DNA of 64,000 nucleotides, taken from contig JAYOED010000003.1 in the NCBI GenBank assembly GCA_038106575.1, positions 16,320-80,319 of the forward strand, given 5' to 3'. The translations under genes and the position numbers were made by a program. Every line of letters starts with the position of its first letter. The first letter of the stretch is position 1. This stretch comes from Ga0077527 sp038106575. Its GTDB lineage: Bacteria; Pseudomonadota; Gammaproteobacteria; Burkholderiales; SG8-41. A model generated the notes under the pieces. The model did not search any database, was not told the DNA's origin, and was given only the letters and a program-made list of their open reading frames with translations. Shown here piece after piece: positions 8,839 to 16,914 of the stretch.

Positions 8839-8961
8839 CCGTTGTTTCGCACTGGTTAGTGCAACCCTATTGCCGTTTCAACTCCTGAAGATATTCAGGG
8901 TAATTCGACTGCTTCGCTTCTTGTCGTATTCGTCATAGAACGGTTTGCGCGGAGCGGGCTG

Positions 8962-9093
8962 TCACTGAGGCAGGGGATTGTGCACGGTCTTCCGATGTTG
9001 AATCCCGTCATAGACGGAGCGCACACTGCAACCGGCGCAAAGTGCGGCTGCAAGTGCGATCAACGCGGCACGGCGCAGGATTTCAGATCGCAT
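8962..9093 (-). CDS. Very small lipoprotein, apparently cut short by an in-frame TGA
   Basis: Overlapping the end of the VOC gene by 11 bases is a 43-codon frame with a textbook lipoprotein signal: RSEILRRAALIALAAALCAGC, lipobox CAGC, Cys22. The mature part is SVRSVYDGIQHRKTVHNPLPQ. The frame then meets TGA (8962-8964), but beyond it the same frame continues with QPAPRKPFYDEYDKKR and stops only at 8878. That segment is protein-like and fits the usual tail of such lipoproteins, so the gene probably once spanned 8878-9093 (70 residues plus the stop codon). The position does not call for Cys and no SECIS-like hairpin is evident, so a nonsense mutation or base error is likelier than recoding. Confidence 0.5.
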   Translation of the reverse strand: MRSEILRRAALIALAAALCAGCSVRSVYDGIQHRKTVHNPLPQ

Positions 9094-9505
9094 GGTGCCC
9101 GGCACCTGCGGGCAGTTCGGCAAGTTCGATCAGGCAGTTTTCCGTCGCTACAGGATCGAGAAAAGCAATCCGGCAACCCGCGTGGCCGATGCGCGGCACC
9201 GAGTCCAGCATTGGAATTCCTTTTTCCTTCAATTCCGACATAGCCGCATCGATGTCTTCCACCTCAAGGCAGATGTGATTCAGTCCTCCCCTGCCTTCGG
9301 CGATCATCCGGGACTGTTTGCTGTCAGGCGTGATGCCGGCCAGCAGTTCGACCATTGAATCGCCTACCGGGTAGAGCGCCAGCCGCCGTGTGGCATTTTC
9401 CTCGACGCCGCCGAGTTTGATGCCGAAGCAGCCTTCCCAGAGTTTGCGACTGGCTTCCACATCGCGAACCACGATGCCGACGTGCTCGATACGTTTGATT
9501 TTCAC
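9083..9505 (-). CDS. VOC family protein, methylmalonyl-CoA epimerase-like
   Basis: The 140-residue protein is a vicinal-oxygen-chelate fold close to methylmalonyl-CoA epimerase, which interconverts the R and S epimers during propionate or branched-chain catabolism. It shows KRIEHVGIVVRDVEASRKLW (metal His), SMVELLAG (metal Glu), GGLNHICLEVEDIDAAM (second His) and FLDPVATENCLIELAE (last Glu). The GTG at 9505 is taken as the start because AGGAGA lies eight bases before it, although upstream in-frame codons exist. It diverges from the OsmC-like gene across ~150 bases. Confidence 0.82.
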   Translation of the reverse strand: MKIKRIEHVGIVVRDVEASRKLWEGCFGIKLGGVEENATRRLALYPVGDSMVELLAGITPDSKQSRMIAEGRGGLNHICLEVEDIDAAMSELKEKGIPMLDSVPRIGHAGCRIAFLDPVATENCLIELAELPAGAGHHAI

Positions 9506-9654
9506 GAAACTCTCCTCTACGAAATTCTGCTGCATGATGCACCGGAGCAATGCGGTCTGCAATGGCAAACCGGCCCAGTGTAATATGTAGCGGGACTTTA
9601 CATCGACATTGCCGCGTTCACAAACCGTCAACTGCTGTTTCGAATGGAGGAATC

Positions 9655-10218
9655 ATGATGACTAAACCTTTGGGCAACGAAGATCTGTCCGAAAAACCGG
9701 GCGAACGGATTATAGACAAACCGGAACTTCCCGCCGGGGGCGTTACCAACGAGAACGATGTATTTACCGAGGTGATTTCCGGCGAGATGCATCTCAAGCG
9801 CGGTCGCATGGGCAAATTCGAGGTGTTTACTGACGAGGCTGCTCGGCTCGGAGGCACCGACAAATATCCGTCGCCGATGACCTATCTTGCAATGGCGGTG
9901 GGCTTCTGACTGCTGACCCAGGTTGCGCGGTACGCGCACATGATGAAGATGAAAGTCAGCGGTGCGAATTGCCGCGTGGTGTTCCGCAAGCATCTCGGCG
10001 GTTCAGTGCTTAAAGGCACGGTGTTTAATCGCTGGGAAGGTGTCGACACCTGGCTCAAGCTCAACAGCGACGAACCTGCGGAAAAGCTTGCGCATTTGAT
10101 CAAGAATGCCAAGGCCGGCTGTTTTGCCGAGGGTCTGATCGTCCAGGCCGTGCCGTTACACAGCCACATCGAAGTAAACGGGAAACCGTTTCATATCGAT
10201 GGGGTGACCGACGAGTAA
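9655..10218 (+). CDS. OsmC-like peroxidase, candidate selenoprotein with Sec at in-frame UGA (9907-9909)
   Basis: One reading frame runs from ATG 9655 (after GGAGG) to the TAA at 10218 and is interrupted only by TGA at codon 85. Both sides belong to one OsmC-type protein: SEKPGERIIDKPELPAGG and GGTDKYPSPMTYLAMAVGF before the TGA, LLTQVARYAHMMKMKV and then NAKAGCFAEGLIVQAVPL after it. In OsmC/Ohr proteins the peroxidatic Cys sits exactly where the TGA falls (at the start of the long central helix), and the resolving Cys is present (Cys156 in KAGC). With Sec85 the product is 187 residues, a normal OsmC length. OsmC-like proteins are a known bacterial selenoprotein family. Role: reduction of organic or hydrogen peroxides in the cytoplasm. 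A Cys-to-stop mutation is the alternative. Confidence 0.82.
9907..9939 (+). promoter_or_regulatory. Candidate bacterial SECIS element for the OsmC-like gene
   Basis: Counting the U of UGA as 1, bases 18-22 (UGCGC) pair with 28-32 (GCGCA) around the five-base loop GGUAC. G16 pairs with C33 so that U17 bulges out. A bulged U17 and a G-U in the loop at about 23-25 are the features needed by SelB in the E. coli fdhF SECIS. Bases 15-20 here (GGUUGC) also match my recollection of fdhF. The loop lies 19 nt after UGA, within the usual bacterial range. Confidence 0.7.
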
Positions 10219-10303
10219 TCGTCTTGCAACGAGCCACGATTTCACCAGAAATGATCGCAGGCGCCTGCAAAATGGGTTTTCACAAACAAGCAAAGGCAAT
10301 CCA

Positions 10304-11182
10304 TTGAATTCATTAGACATACATGCAGGCGGGAAGGAAACGCATGTACCTGAGGGGTTCCGTTGGCCGGGCGGTAAGCGCATCGCGGTGTTTTTTCGCG
10401 TGTCATTCGAATGGTGGTCCGACGGCAAGTGGCCGGGCATCGGCCCGATGGGCAATCCGCTAAAACCCGGCGTGCCCGACCTCAACGCCGTGGGCTGGGC
10501 GGAATACGGGCATCGCCGCGGCATCCATCGCATTCTTGACATGCTGGCGCGACAGGGTATCAAGGCGACAATCAATGTAAGCGGCATCATGGCCGAACGG
10601 TATCCGGAAACGATACGCCGAATTGCCGAGGAGGGCCATGAAATCGTGGCGCATTCCTACACCATGGACATGATTCCCTGCTATCTGACGGAGGAAGAGG
10701 AGCACGCCAATATCATTCACACTACTGAGCTGATTGAACGAGCGGCCGGCATCCGGCCTAAAGGCTGGATCAGTCCGCGCAGCACGCCGGGTTTGCGCAC
10801 GCCGCGCATGCTGGCCAAGGCCGGCTACGAGTGGCACGGCGACACGCTTAATGATGATCTGCCGTACTGGGTTGATTTCGATGACTGCTCGATCATTGCG
10901 TTTCCCAACAATACCGAAGTCAACGACCTGCCACTTTACATGCGCCACGGCAATGCACCAAAGGTCCTGCTCGAGATCTTCGAGCACTGGCTCGACTGTG
11001 CGCGTCATCGTGAAACCGGACCAGTGCGCATGGATCCTGCCATCCATACCCACGTGTTTGGCCGTTCCCCGGGTCTTTTTGTCTACGAAGACATCATCAA
11101 GGTCGCCAAGGCCGCAGATGATATTTGGATCGGAACCCGTTCGGATGCGGTCGCCCATTTCCGGCGTGCAATAGGGCGCTGA
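10304..11182 (+). CDS. Polysaccharide deacetylase / allantoinase (PuuE)-like family protein
   Basis: The 292-residue protein belongs to the NodB-fold carbohydrate esterase superfamily, in the branch that includes the metal-poor allantoinase PuuE and other amide hydrolases. It shows VPEGFRWPGGKRIAVFF, IKATINVSGIMAERYPE, the block GHEIVAHSYTMDMIP (the second metal His of true deacetylases is absent, as in PuuE), RPKGWISPRSTPGLRTP and IHTHVFGRSPGLFVYEDI. It begins with TTG after an AAGG site. Cytoplasmic, with no signal peptide. Probably a C-N hydrolase of a small catabolic compound rather than a polysaccharide enzyme. Confidence 0.8.
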   Translation: MNSLDIHAGGKETHVPEGFRWPGGKRIAVFFRVSFEWWSDGKWPGIGPMGNPLKPGVPDLNAVGWAEYGHRRGIHRILDMLARQGIKATINVSGIMAERYPETIRRIAEEGHEIVAHSYTMDMIPCYLTEEEEHANIIHTTELIERAAGIRPKGWISPRSTPGLRTPRMLAKAGYEWHGDTLNDDLPYWVDFDDCSIIAFPNNTEVNDLPLYMRHGNAPKVLLEIFEHWLDCARHRETGPVRMDPAIHTHVFGRSPGLFVYEDIIKVAKAADDIWIGTRSDAVAHFRRAIGR

Positions 11183-11245
11183 TTTGCAGCAGGCACCATG
11201 CGACGGACACATGCCGGTTCAGAGGTGTAAGTAAAGAGTTTTATT

Positions 11246-11527
11246 GTGGCGCTGCTCGTCCCGCTTTTGTTTGCGCTGACGGGATGCGGCGATGAACCTA
11301 CACCAAAGCCGAAGACTACTTCCGGGCCGGCGCAATCGGCCCTGATCGACATCAATCGTGCAAGTGCCGAGGAACTGATCATGCTTAAGGGTATCGGTGA
11401 GGCGCGGGCCAAAGCCATTATCCGCGGACATCCCTACGCCGGGAAGGATGAACTGGTACACCGAGACATCATTCCGCAGTCGGTGTACGACCGCACCAAG
11501 GATCAGATCGTAGCTCGGCAGAAATGA
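11246..11527 (+). CDS. Lipoprotein with helix-hairpin-helix (ComEA-like) domain
   Basis: The 93-residue protein has a short lipoprotein signal (ALLVPLLFALTGC, lipobox LTGC), a Pro/Thr-rich linker, and a helix-hairpin-helix domain: IDINRASAEELIMLKGIGEA, then RAKAIIRGHPYAGKDELVH and PQSVYDRTKDQI. This domain is found in ComEA-type periplasmic DNA-binding proteins. The start is GTG at 11246. The frame is closed by TAA a few codons upstream, so no longer form is possible. Role in DNA binding or uptake is inferred only. Confidence 0.75.
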   Translation: MALLVPLLFALTGCGDEPTPKPKTTSGPAQSALIDINRASAEELIMLKGIGEARAKAIIRGHPYAGKDELVHRDIIPQSVYDRTKDQIVARQK

Positions 11528-11566
11528 CTCGCGCTCCAGCGCGGATTGCAGGCGCGAAAATGTTCG

Positions 11567-12187
11567 TTATTGTTTAAGCGGCTGCAACGGTAGCGGCGTG
11601 CCTGCGGGAACCGGTGTTCTGTCAACGTTCAGGCACATCGATACCAGCACGTAGAAACCATTTACGGTGATTAGGTCCACTACGCCGCGCTCACCGAAAC
11701 GCGCCACTGCGCGGGCATACATCGCGTCGCTGACTCCTTGGGAAGTCTGCAATTCCGTCGAGAACTCGTAAACCAGGGTTTCGTCGGCATCCATGTTCGC
11801 CGGCCGCCGTCCCTGCGCGATATCCTCGGCGATTTTCGGATCGAGACCTCCCTCCAGCGCCAGCTTGTGGTGTGCGACCCACTCGTACTGCGAAGTCCAG
11901 TTGCGCGCGGTGACCAGAATCGCCAGTTCGTTGAGTTTGCCGGCGAGAGAACTGCGGAAACGGATTTCCTCGCCGAGTTGCTGCACAAGATTGCCAACTC
12001 CCGGACTGCGCAGCCAGACGTTGAAGGGGCCGCCCAGCGGCCCCGGTTTGGAGGCGCCGGAACTTGCAAGCTTTGCGCGCGGACCGGATTTGATTGCATC
12101 CGAAAGCATGCGCTGTTCCGGCGTTAGCCGATCAAGCGGAATCAGTTTGAAGCGGCGGTTGTCGGCTGCTCCTGGGTCATTACTCAT
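11567..12187 (-). CDS. Carboxymuconolactone decarboxylase family protein
   Basis: This 206-residue protein belongs to the CMD / AhpD-like all-helical family. It shows PLDRLTPEQRMLSDAI, GGPFNVWLRSPGVGNLVQQL, then FRSSLAGKLNELAILVTARN and WVAHHKLALEGGLDP, the usual core. It lacks the CxxC of AhpD-type peroxidases, so it is more likely a ring-fission-product decarboxylase or a related enzyme. It is the last gene of a leftward four-gene set (TauD-like, Asp/Glu racemase, enolase-superfamily, this gene). An AGGA site precedes its ATG. Confidence 0.85.
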   Translation of the reverse strand: MSNDPGAADNRRFKLIPLDRLTPEQRMLSDAIKSGPRAKLASSGASKPGPLGGPFNVWLRSPGVGNLVQQLGEEIRFRSSLAGKLNELAILVTARNWTSQYEWVAHHKLALEGGLDPKIAEDIAQGRRPANMDADETLVYEFSTELQTSQGVSDAMYARAVARFGERGVVDLITVNGFYVLVSMCLNVDRTPVPAGTPLPLQPLKQ

Positions 12188-12246
12188 GGGCGTCCTCGAA
12201 AAATATTCAATTAAAACAATTGCACATCAAGTTTTAGAGAGATGAT

Positions 12247-13308
12247 TCAGTCGCGCAGCGTAAACCCCAGACCTGCTGCTGCAGGCACGTGAAGCTGGCC
12301 GTCGCGGAAGGAGGGCTCGGTGGCGAAGCGCTCGCGCAGTGCAGCGTGCGCACCATGCACTTCGAGTGTTCCACCGTGGACGTGGCCGGCCATCACCGGC
12401 AGATTGGCGGCTTCGAAACCGCCGGCGCCGGTGACCGGAACGCCGTGCGCTTCGGCCAGAGCAAGTATGCGCAGCATCGCGCTGATCCCGCCGCAGAACG
12501 CCGCGTTGGGCTGGACGATATCCAGAGCACCGGTGGTAAGGGCATCGCGGAACCAAGTCATCGACTGGATCATCTGCCCGGAAGCCAGCGGCATGCTGAT
12601 TGCACGGCGCAAATCGGCCAGCGCGGAAATGTCGTTGCCCCGTAGTGGCTCTTCGAAAAAGGCGATGTCGCAATCGGCAACCAATGCGGCAAGGCGTTTG
12701 GCTTCAGCGACAGAGAAGGCGCAGTTGGCGTCGATCATCAGCGGCGAATCTCCGATGGCAGTGCGCACCGCACGGATGCGCTGCGCATCCTCGGTGATAC
12801 TGCGATCGCCGGCGCCGACGAGGATTTTGACGCCGCGAAAGCCCGCGTCCAGGGCTGCAATACAGGCGGCGACCAGTTCGGTTTCCGAAAATGCGGGCAG
12901 CCCCACCGTGGCGTAGGCGGGTACTGCGTTGCGTGCGCCGCCGATCAACCGGGCAACAGGCTGGTTCAATACCTTACCCTTGATGTCCCACAGGGCGAGA
13001 TCGAGGGCTGACATGGCGGACACGAAGACACCGGTGGATTGGCGCGGATTAAATTGTTTTGTGAGTTTCGAGGCGACGGCCTCGATATTCAGCGCATCCA
13101 TGTTTTTGGCTGCTGCAGCAATCCCCCCGTTGATCAGGTGTGCCACTTGGTCGGCAAGAAAACGGCCAGTGATACCCTCGCCGGTCAGACCGTCGGTGGT
13201 GGTTACATGGCAGCGCAGGAAAGTCAGGCTTTCACGACCAGCGTAGGCGTCAGCCTCGCGCGCCGGCTTGATGTGTTCGACGACGGCGAAAAGGCGTTCA
13301 ATTTTCAT
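12247..13308 (-). CDS. Mandelate racemase / muconate lactonizing enzyme family protein
   Basis: This 353-residue enolase-superfamily member has the expected two-domain layout: an N-terminal cap (KIERLFAVVEHIKPA, FNPRQSTGVFVSAMSALDLALWD) and a barrel with GFRGVKILVGAG, the metal Asp in LMIDANCAFSVAEAKRL, the metal Glu in DIAFFEEPLRGND, and ASGQMIQSM, where the third ligand position carries Gln instead of the common Glu. A Gln at that site occurs in some sugar-acid and lactonising branches. It sits 12 bases after the racemase gene with no separate ribosome site, suggesting coupling. Reaction probably proton abstraction alpha to a carboxylate; substrate unknown. Confidence 0.87.
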   Translation of the reverse strand: MKIERLFAVVEHIKPAREADAYAGRESLTFLRCHVTTTDGLTGEGITGRFLADQVAHLINGGIAAAAKNMDALNIEAVASKLTKQFNPRQSTGVFVSAMSALDLALWDIKGKVLNQPVARLIGGARNAVPAYATVGLPAFSETELVAACIAALDAGFRGVKILVGAGDRSITEDAQRIRAVRTAIGDSPLMIDANCAFSVAEAKRLAALVADCDIAFFEEPLRGNDISALADLRRAISMPLASGQMIQSMTWFRDALTTGALDIVQPNAAFCGGISAMLRILALAEAHGVPVTGAGGFEAANLPVMAGHVHGGTLEVHGAHAALRERFATEPSFRDGQLHVPAAAGLGFTLRD

Positions 13309-13320
13309 ATCACGGCCGAC

Positions 13321-13983
13321 TCAGGCTTCAAGCATGGTGCGGAGCCGGCTGACTGCAGCACCCGGCGAATTGAAGACCGGAATACGGCTCACGGCGGTAA
13401 CAGCAGGGGCCGCGCGCGAAAGCGTAAACTGCGCGAGCACGATGACGTCGCAGCCCTTGATCTCGCGTGCCTTGGCAGAAACCAATGCATCGTGCTTTGC
13501 CGCATCACCCCCCGCCAGTGCGTCGAATGCGCCATCGACGACATACGGCACCAGTTCGACTTTTTGCCCCCGAGCAGCGGCCGTTTCGAGAATTTCAGCG
13601 GAGATCGAGGGAATCGTCGGGCCTACCGTCGCCATCACCGCGATGCGTGACCCCGCGGCCAGCGCCTGTTCGATCATTGCATCGTTGGGTTTCAGGATCG
13701 GCAGGTCGAATTCGGCAATGCAGGTGTCGATGACTTCGCGGAACGCTGAGCAGGTAAAAAGAATTCCGTCCGCCTTGCACGAAACCATGTGGCGCGTCAG
13801 CGTGCGGAACACGTCGTACATTTCCGGCACCACGCCGCCGGCCTCTCGTACCCATGCAAACAGTCCGTCGTCGAGGAGATTGCTGATGCGCGCTTCGGGC
13901 CAGTCAGTCGCGAATGCGCGGACTGCGGCTTCCATCGCGTCCTTATGCACGCTGAACAGGGCGATGTTGGGATTTCGGGGCAT
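13321..13983 (-). CDS. Asp/Glu racemase superfamily protein (maleate isomerase / decarboxylase-like)
   Basis: The 220-residue protein shows the Asp/Glu/hydantoin racemase fold. The first active-site Cys is present in DGILFTCSAFREVID. At the second position, where racemases have Cys, it reads DVIVLAQFTLSRAAP, as in the branch that contains non-racemising members such as maleate isomerases and arylmalonate decarboxylases. GSRIAVMATVGPTIPS is the usual phosphate or carboxylate loop. It lies between the TauD-like and enolase-superfamily genes and is transcribed with them. The missing second Cys argues against a two-base racemase. Confidence 0.8.
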   Translation of the reverse strand: MPRNPNIALFSVHKDAMEAAVRAFATDWPEARISNLLDDGLFAWVREAGGVVPEMYDVFRTLTRHMVSCKADGILFTCSAFREVIDTCIAEFDLPILKPNDAMIEQALAAGSRIAVMATVGPTIPSISAEILETAAARGQKVELVPYVVDGAFDALAGGDAAKHDALVSAKAREIKGCDVIVLAQFTLSRAAPAVTAVSRIPVFNSPGAAVSRLRTMLEA

Positions 13984-14018
13984 GGTGTTCCGTTATTGGT
14001 TGAGTGGCGGATTGGTGT

Positions 14019-14843
14019 TTACACGGGACGGTCGCCTGCGAGGGTGATGCGGTGCATCACGCGGCGATAACCGTGGTAATCGTTGACCGGATTGTGCTGC
14101 ACGCAGCGGTTGTCCCAGAAAGCCAGCGAACCAGGCTTCCAGGAAAAGCGGCAGGTGAATTCCGGCCGGACCTGGTGCGCAAACAGGAAATCCAGCAACG
14201 GTGCGCTTTCTGCCGCGGTCATGCCGCGAATGCCGGCGGTGTGGGCGATGTTGACGTAGACCGCCTTGCGCCCGGTTTCGGGATGGGTGCGAACCACCGG
14301 GTGTTCGGCACAGATTTCATCCTGTGCGGCTTCCTTGCCGTCCGTCCTGCGTCGGTCTTCACGCGTCTGGCTGACATCGGCCTTGGCGGAACTGTTGATG
14401 GCGATCAGGCTATCGAGCAGTTTCTTCATGGTGTCAGTCAGCGCTTCCCACGCCAGATACTGACTGGCAAACAGGGTGTCGCCGCCGTACGGCGGCACTT
14501 CGCGTGCCAGCAACATCGATCCCATCGGCGGTTGTTCGAGATAAGTGGTGTCGGAGTGCCAGATGCCGCCGAAGTTGACGCGCTCATGCTCCAGTTTTTT
14601 GACTTCGATGATGCACGGAAATCCGTCTATGCCTTTGACAAAAGGATATTCGACCGGTTGTCCCATGGATTCGGCAAAGCGCATGAACTGGGCCGGGGAC
14701 AGTGCCTGATCGCGGAAAAAGATGACCTGATTCTCGAGCAGGGTTGCGCGAATTGCACCTGTCAATTCTGATGAGAGGGGTTGCGACAGGTTGACGCCAT
14801 TGATTTCAGCGCCCAGAGCGCCGGCAATGCGCTGGATTTTCAT
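14019..14843 (-). CDS. TauD/TfdA family 2-oxoglutarate-dependent dioxygenase
   Basis: The family start is taken at ATG 14843 (KIQRIAGALGAEINGVNL). An upstream extension to 14963 does not resemble the family. The iron triad is intact: H-S-D in GGIWHSDTTYLEQPPMGS and the distal His in NRCVQHNPVNDYHGYRR, followed by Arg in the GYRRVMHRITL block that binds 2-oxoglutarate. Like TauD it hydroxylates a carbon next to a leaving group or chain end. It is the first gene of the leftward operon with the racemase, enolase-superfamily and CMD-family genes, and diverges from the MazG-like gene across 86 bases. Confidence 0.9.
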   Translation of the reverse strand: MKIQRIAGALGAEINGVNLSQPLSSELTGAIRATLLENQVIFFRDQALSPAQFMRFAESMGQPVEYPFVKGIDGFPCIIEVKKLEHERVNFGGIWHSDTTYLEQPPMGSMLLAREVPPYGGDTLFASQYLAWEALTDTMKKLLDSLIAINSSAKADVSQTREDRRRTDGKEAAQDEICAEHPVVRTHPETGRKAVYVNIAHTAGIRGMTAAESAPLLDFLFAHQVRPEFTCRFSWKPGSLAFWDNRCVQHNPVNDYHGYRRVMHRITLAGDRPV

Positions 14844-14929
14844 CACCGGATTCTGACATAAAGCGCGGCCCAGGCGCTGTAGAATGCGCTGCGAGTCCCT
14901 CACTTTCAACAATCTCCTTTGAAACAACC

Positions 14930-15367
14930 ATGAACAAACCTTTTGCAAAACGCATCGCCGCAATGAACGCGATGTACAAACTGCCCGCCTGCGACAGTCC
15001 GGCCTTGCCGGAGGATGTTGCCGTACGCCTGGCCAAATTCAAGGCGACGCTGATGGATGAAGTCCACGAGATCGACGAAATCGTTGCGCTGGCGCAGAAA
15101 GGCGCCGAGCCGGCGGAGATACTGACCGCGATGGCCGATCTGCTGGGCGACGTGATCGTCTATTGCCGTTCCGAAGCGCTGAAATACGGCCTTCCGCTGG
15201 AAGACGTGCTCGACGTCATCATGGACAGCAACGAAAGCAAGCTCGGTGCCGACGGCAAACCGATCTACGACGCCAACGGCAAATTTCTCAAAGGGCCCGG
15301 GTACTGGAAGCCGGAGCCGAAAATCCGCGCCTTGCTGGAGCAGGCAAAATCTAAAAAATTCAATTAA
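14930..15367 (+). CDS. MazG-like nucleotide pyrophosphohydrolase-family protein
   Basis: The 145-residue protein matches the small all-alpha NTP-PPase (MazG / phosphoribosyl-ATP pyrophosphohydrolase-like) fold. The metal-binding ExxE pair is seen in LMDEVHEIDEIVALAQ and the second acidic helix in MADLLGDVIVYCRSEALKYG. The signature LEDVLDVIMDSNESKLG, followed by KPIYDANGKFLKGPGYW, is typical of the betaproteobacterial members. Likely role: hydrolysis of non-canonical or excess nucleotides to monophosphate and pyrophosphate. Confidence 0.82.
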   Translation: MNKPFAKRIAAMNAMYKLPACDSPALPEDVAVRLAKFKATLMDEVHEIDEIVALAQKGAEPAEILTAMADLLGDVIVYCRSEALKYGLPLEDVLDVIMDSNESKLGADGKPIYDANGKFLKGPGYWKPEPKIRALLEQAKSKKFN

Positions 15368-15398
15368 GTCATATAGTTATATTTGACCTGGCGCTGAC

Positions 15399-16901
15399 AT
15401 GCCGACCTCCCTTGAATCCGCGTCCGGATATGCCGCACTCACGCGCGTCTATACCCGCCTGTACCGCTACAGCCATCTGTCCTCCATCGTCAGCTGGGAT
15501 CGCAACGCAATGATGCCGCCCAAGGGCAATGAGGCGCGCGCTGCGGCCGAAGCCGAACTCGCGGCCTTGATGCATCGCACACGCACCGATCCGCGGCTCC
15601 CTGACTGGCTGGCCGCCGCAGAACAGGAGCCTCTCGATGAATTCGCTCGCGCGAATCTGCGCGAGATCCGCCGCGACTGGCGTGACGCCAACGCGCTGCC
15701 CGAATCGCTGGTCGAGGCGAAAACGCTGGCCGGCGCGCGCTGTGAACATGCATGGCGCAGCCAGCGCCAGGCCAACGACTGGAAGGGGTTTCTGGAAAAT
15801 TTTTGTGAAGTAGTCAGGCTTGCGCGCGACGAGGCGGCATTGCTCGCAGAGGACAGTGGATTGTCCCGCTACGATGCACTGATGGATCGCTATGAACCCG
15901 GCATGCGTGCCGCCGAAATCGACCGTATTTTCGGTGATGTCAGGACCTGGCTGCCGGAGCTGATCACCAAGGCGCAAGCGATCCAGGGCGTAGAAAAGTG
16001 CATCCAGCCGCAAGGGCCGTTCCCAGTGGCGGCACAACGCACCCTTAACCGGGAAGTGATGACGCTGCTTGGCTTTGATTTTGCTGCGGGCCGGCTCGAC
16101 GAAAGCGTCCATCCTTTCAGCGGGGGGGTGCCGGAAGATGTGCGCCTGACCACGCGCTACAGCGAGGAAGATTTCACGCGCAGCCTGCTCGGCACCATCC
16201 ATGAAACCGGCCATGCGCGCTACGAGCAGAATTTGCCGCGCGACTGGTTGGGCCAGCCGGTGGCGCTTGCGCGTTCCTACGGCGTGCATGAAAGCCAGAG
16301 CCTGTCGTTCGAGATGCAGCTCGCGCGCGGTCGTGCTTTCATTACGCTGCTTGTGCCGCTGCTGAAAACACATTTTGGCAATCAGCCCGCATTCGACCCC
16401 GACAATCTGCATCGACTGTGGACGCGGGTGACACCGGGCCTGATCCGCGTCGATGCCGACGAAGTCACGTATCCCGCCCACGTGATCCTGCGTTACGAGA
16501 TCGAGCGCGCGCTGATCGAAGGCGACATCGAACCCGAGGACATCCCGGCGCTTTGGGAAGAGAAAATGCAATCACTGCTGGGGCTCGATACCCGCGGCAA
16601 CTTCCGCGATGGCTGCCTGCAGGATGTGCACTGGACCGAGGGCGCTTTCGGTTATTTCCCCAGCTATACGCTCGGGGCGATCTATGCGGCACAGTGGTTT
16701 TCTGCCATGCGGCGCGGCACACCGGATCTCGATGATCAGATTGCCGGCGGCAACCTCAGCCCGGTGTGCGAATGGCTGAATCGCAATATCTGGTCACAGG
16801 CCAGCCGCTGGCAGACGCCTGAACTGGTCAAACGCGCCAGTGGTGAAACATTGAATTCGCTACATTTCCGGCACCATCTCGAAAACCGCTACCTGAGGTA
16901 G
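15399..16901 (+). CDS. M32 family carboxypeptidase
   Basis: This 500-residue metallocarboxypeptidase of family M32 (thermostable carboxypeptidase 1 type) removes C-terminal residues from peptides in the cytoplasm using zinc. It has the family start YAALTRVYTRLYRYSHLSSI with SWDRNAMMPP, the DFAAGRLDESVHPFSGG block, the zinc motif HETGH in LLGTIHETGHARYEQN near residue 268, GVHESQSLSFE carrying the third ligand Glu, RVDADEVTYPAH, and DVHWTEGAFGYFPSYTLGA at the end. Length fits the family. It starts 31 bases after the MazG-like gene. Confidence 0.93.
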   Translation: MPTSLESASGYAALTRVYTRLYRYSHLSSIVSWDRNAMMPPKGNEARAAAEAELAALMHRTRTDPRLPDWLAAAEQEPLDEFARANLREIRRDWRDANALPESLVEAKTLAGARCEHAWRSQRQANDWKGFLENFCEVVRLARDEAALLAEDSGLSRYDALMDRYEPGMRAAEIDRIFGDVRTWLPELITKAQAIQGVEKCIQPQGPFPVAAQRTLNREVMTLLGFDFAAGRLDESVHPFSGGVPEDVRLTTRYSEEDFTRSLLGTIHETGHARYEQNLPRDWLGQPVALARSYGVHESQSLSFEMQLARGRAFITLLVPLLKTHFGNQPAFDPDNLHRLWTRVTPGLIRVDADEVTYPAHVILRYEIERALIEGDIEPEDIPALWEEKMQSLLGLDTRGNFRDGCLQDVHWTEGAFGYFPSYTLGAIYAAQWFSAMRRGTPDLDDQIAGGNLSPVCEWLNRNIWSQASRWQTPELVKRASGETLNSLHFRHHLENRYLR

Positions 16902-16914
16902 CGGTCGCGGGCGG

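Noticed and set aside
8962..8964. Selenocysteine at the TGA of the small lipoprotein
   Set aside because: The position is not a Cys site in a redox protein and I see no SECIS-like hairpin after it.
15369..16571. 400-codon minus-strand frame opposite the carboxypeptidase gene
   Set aside because: It is a mirror of the M32 coding strand with no family features or ribosome site.
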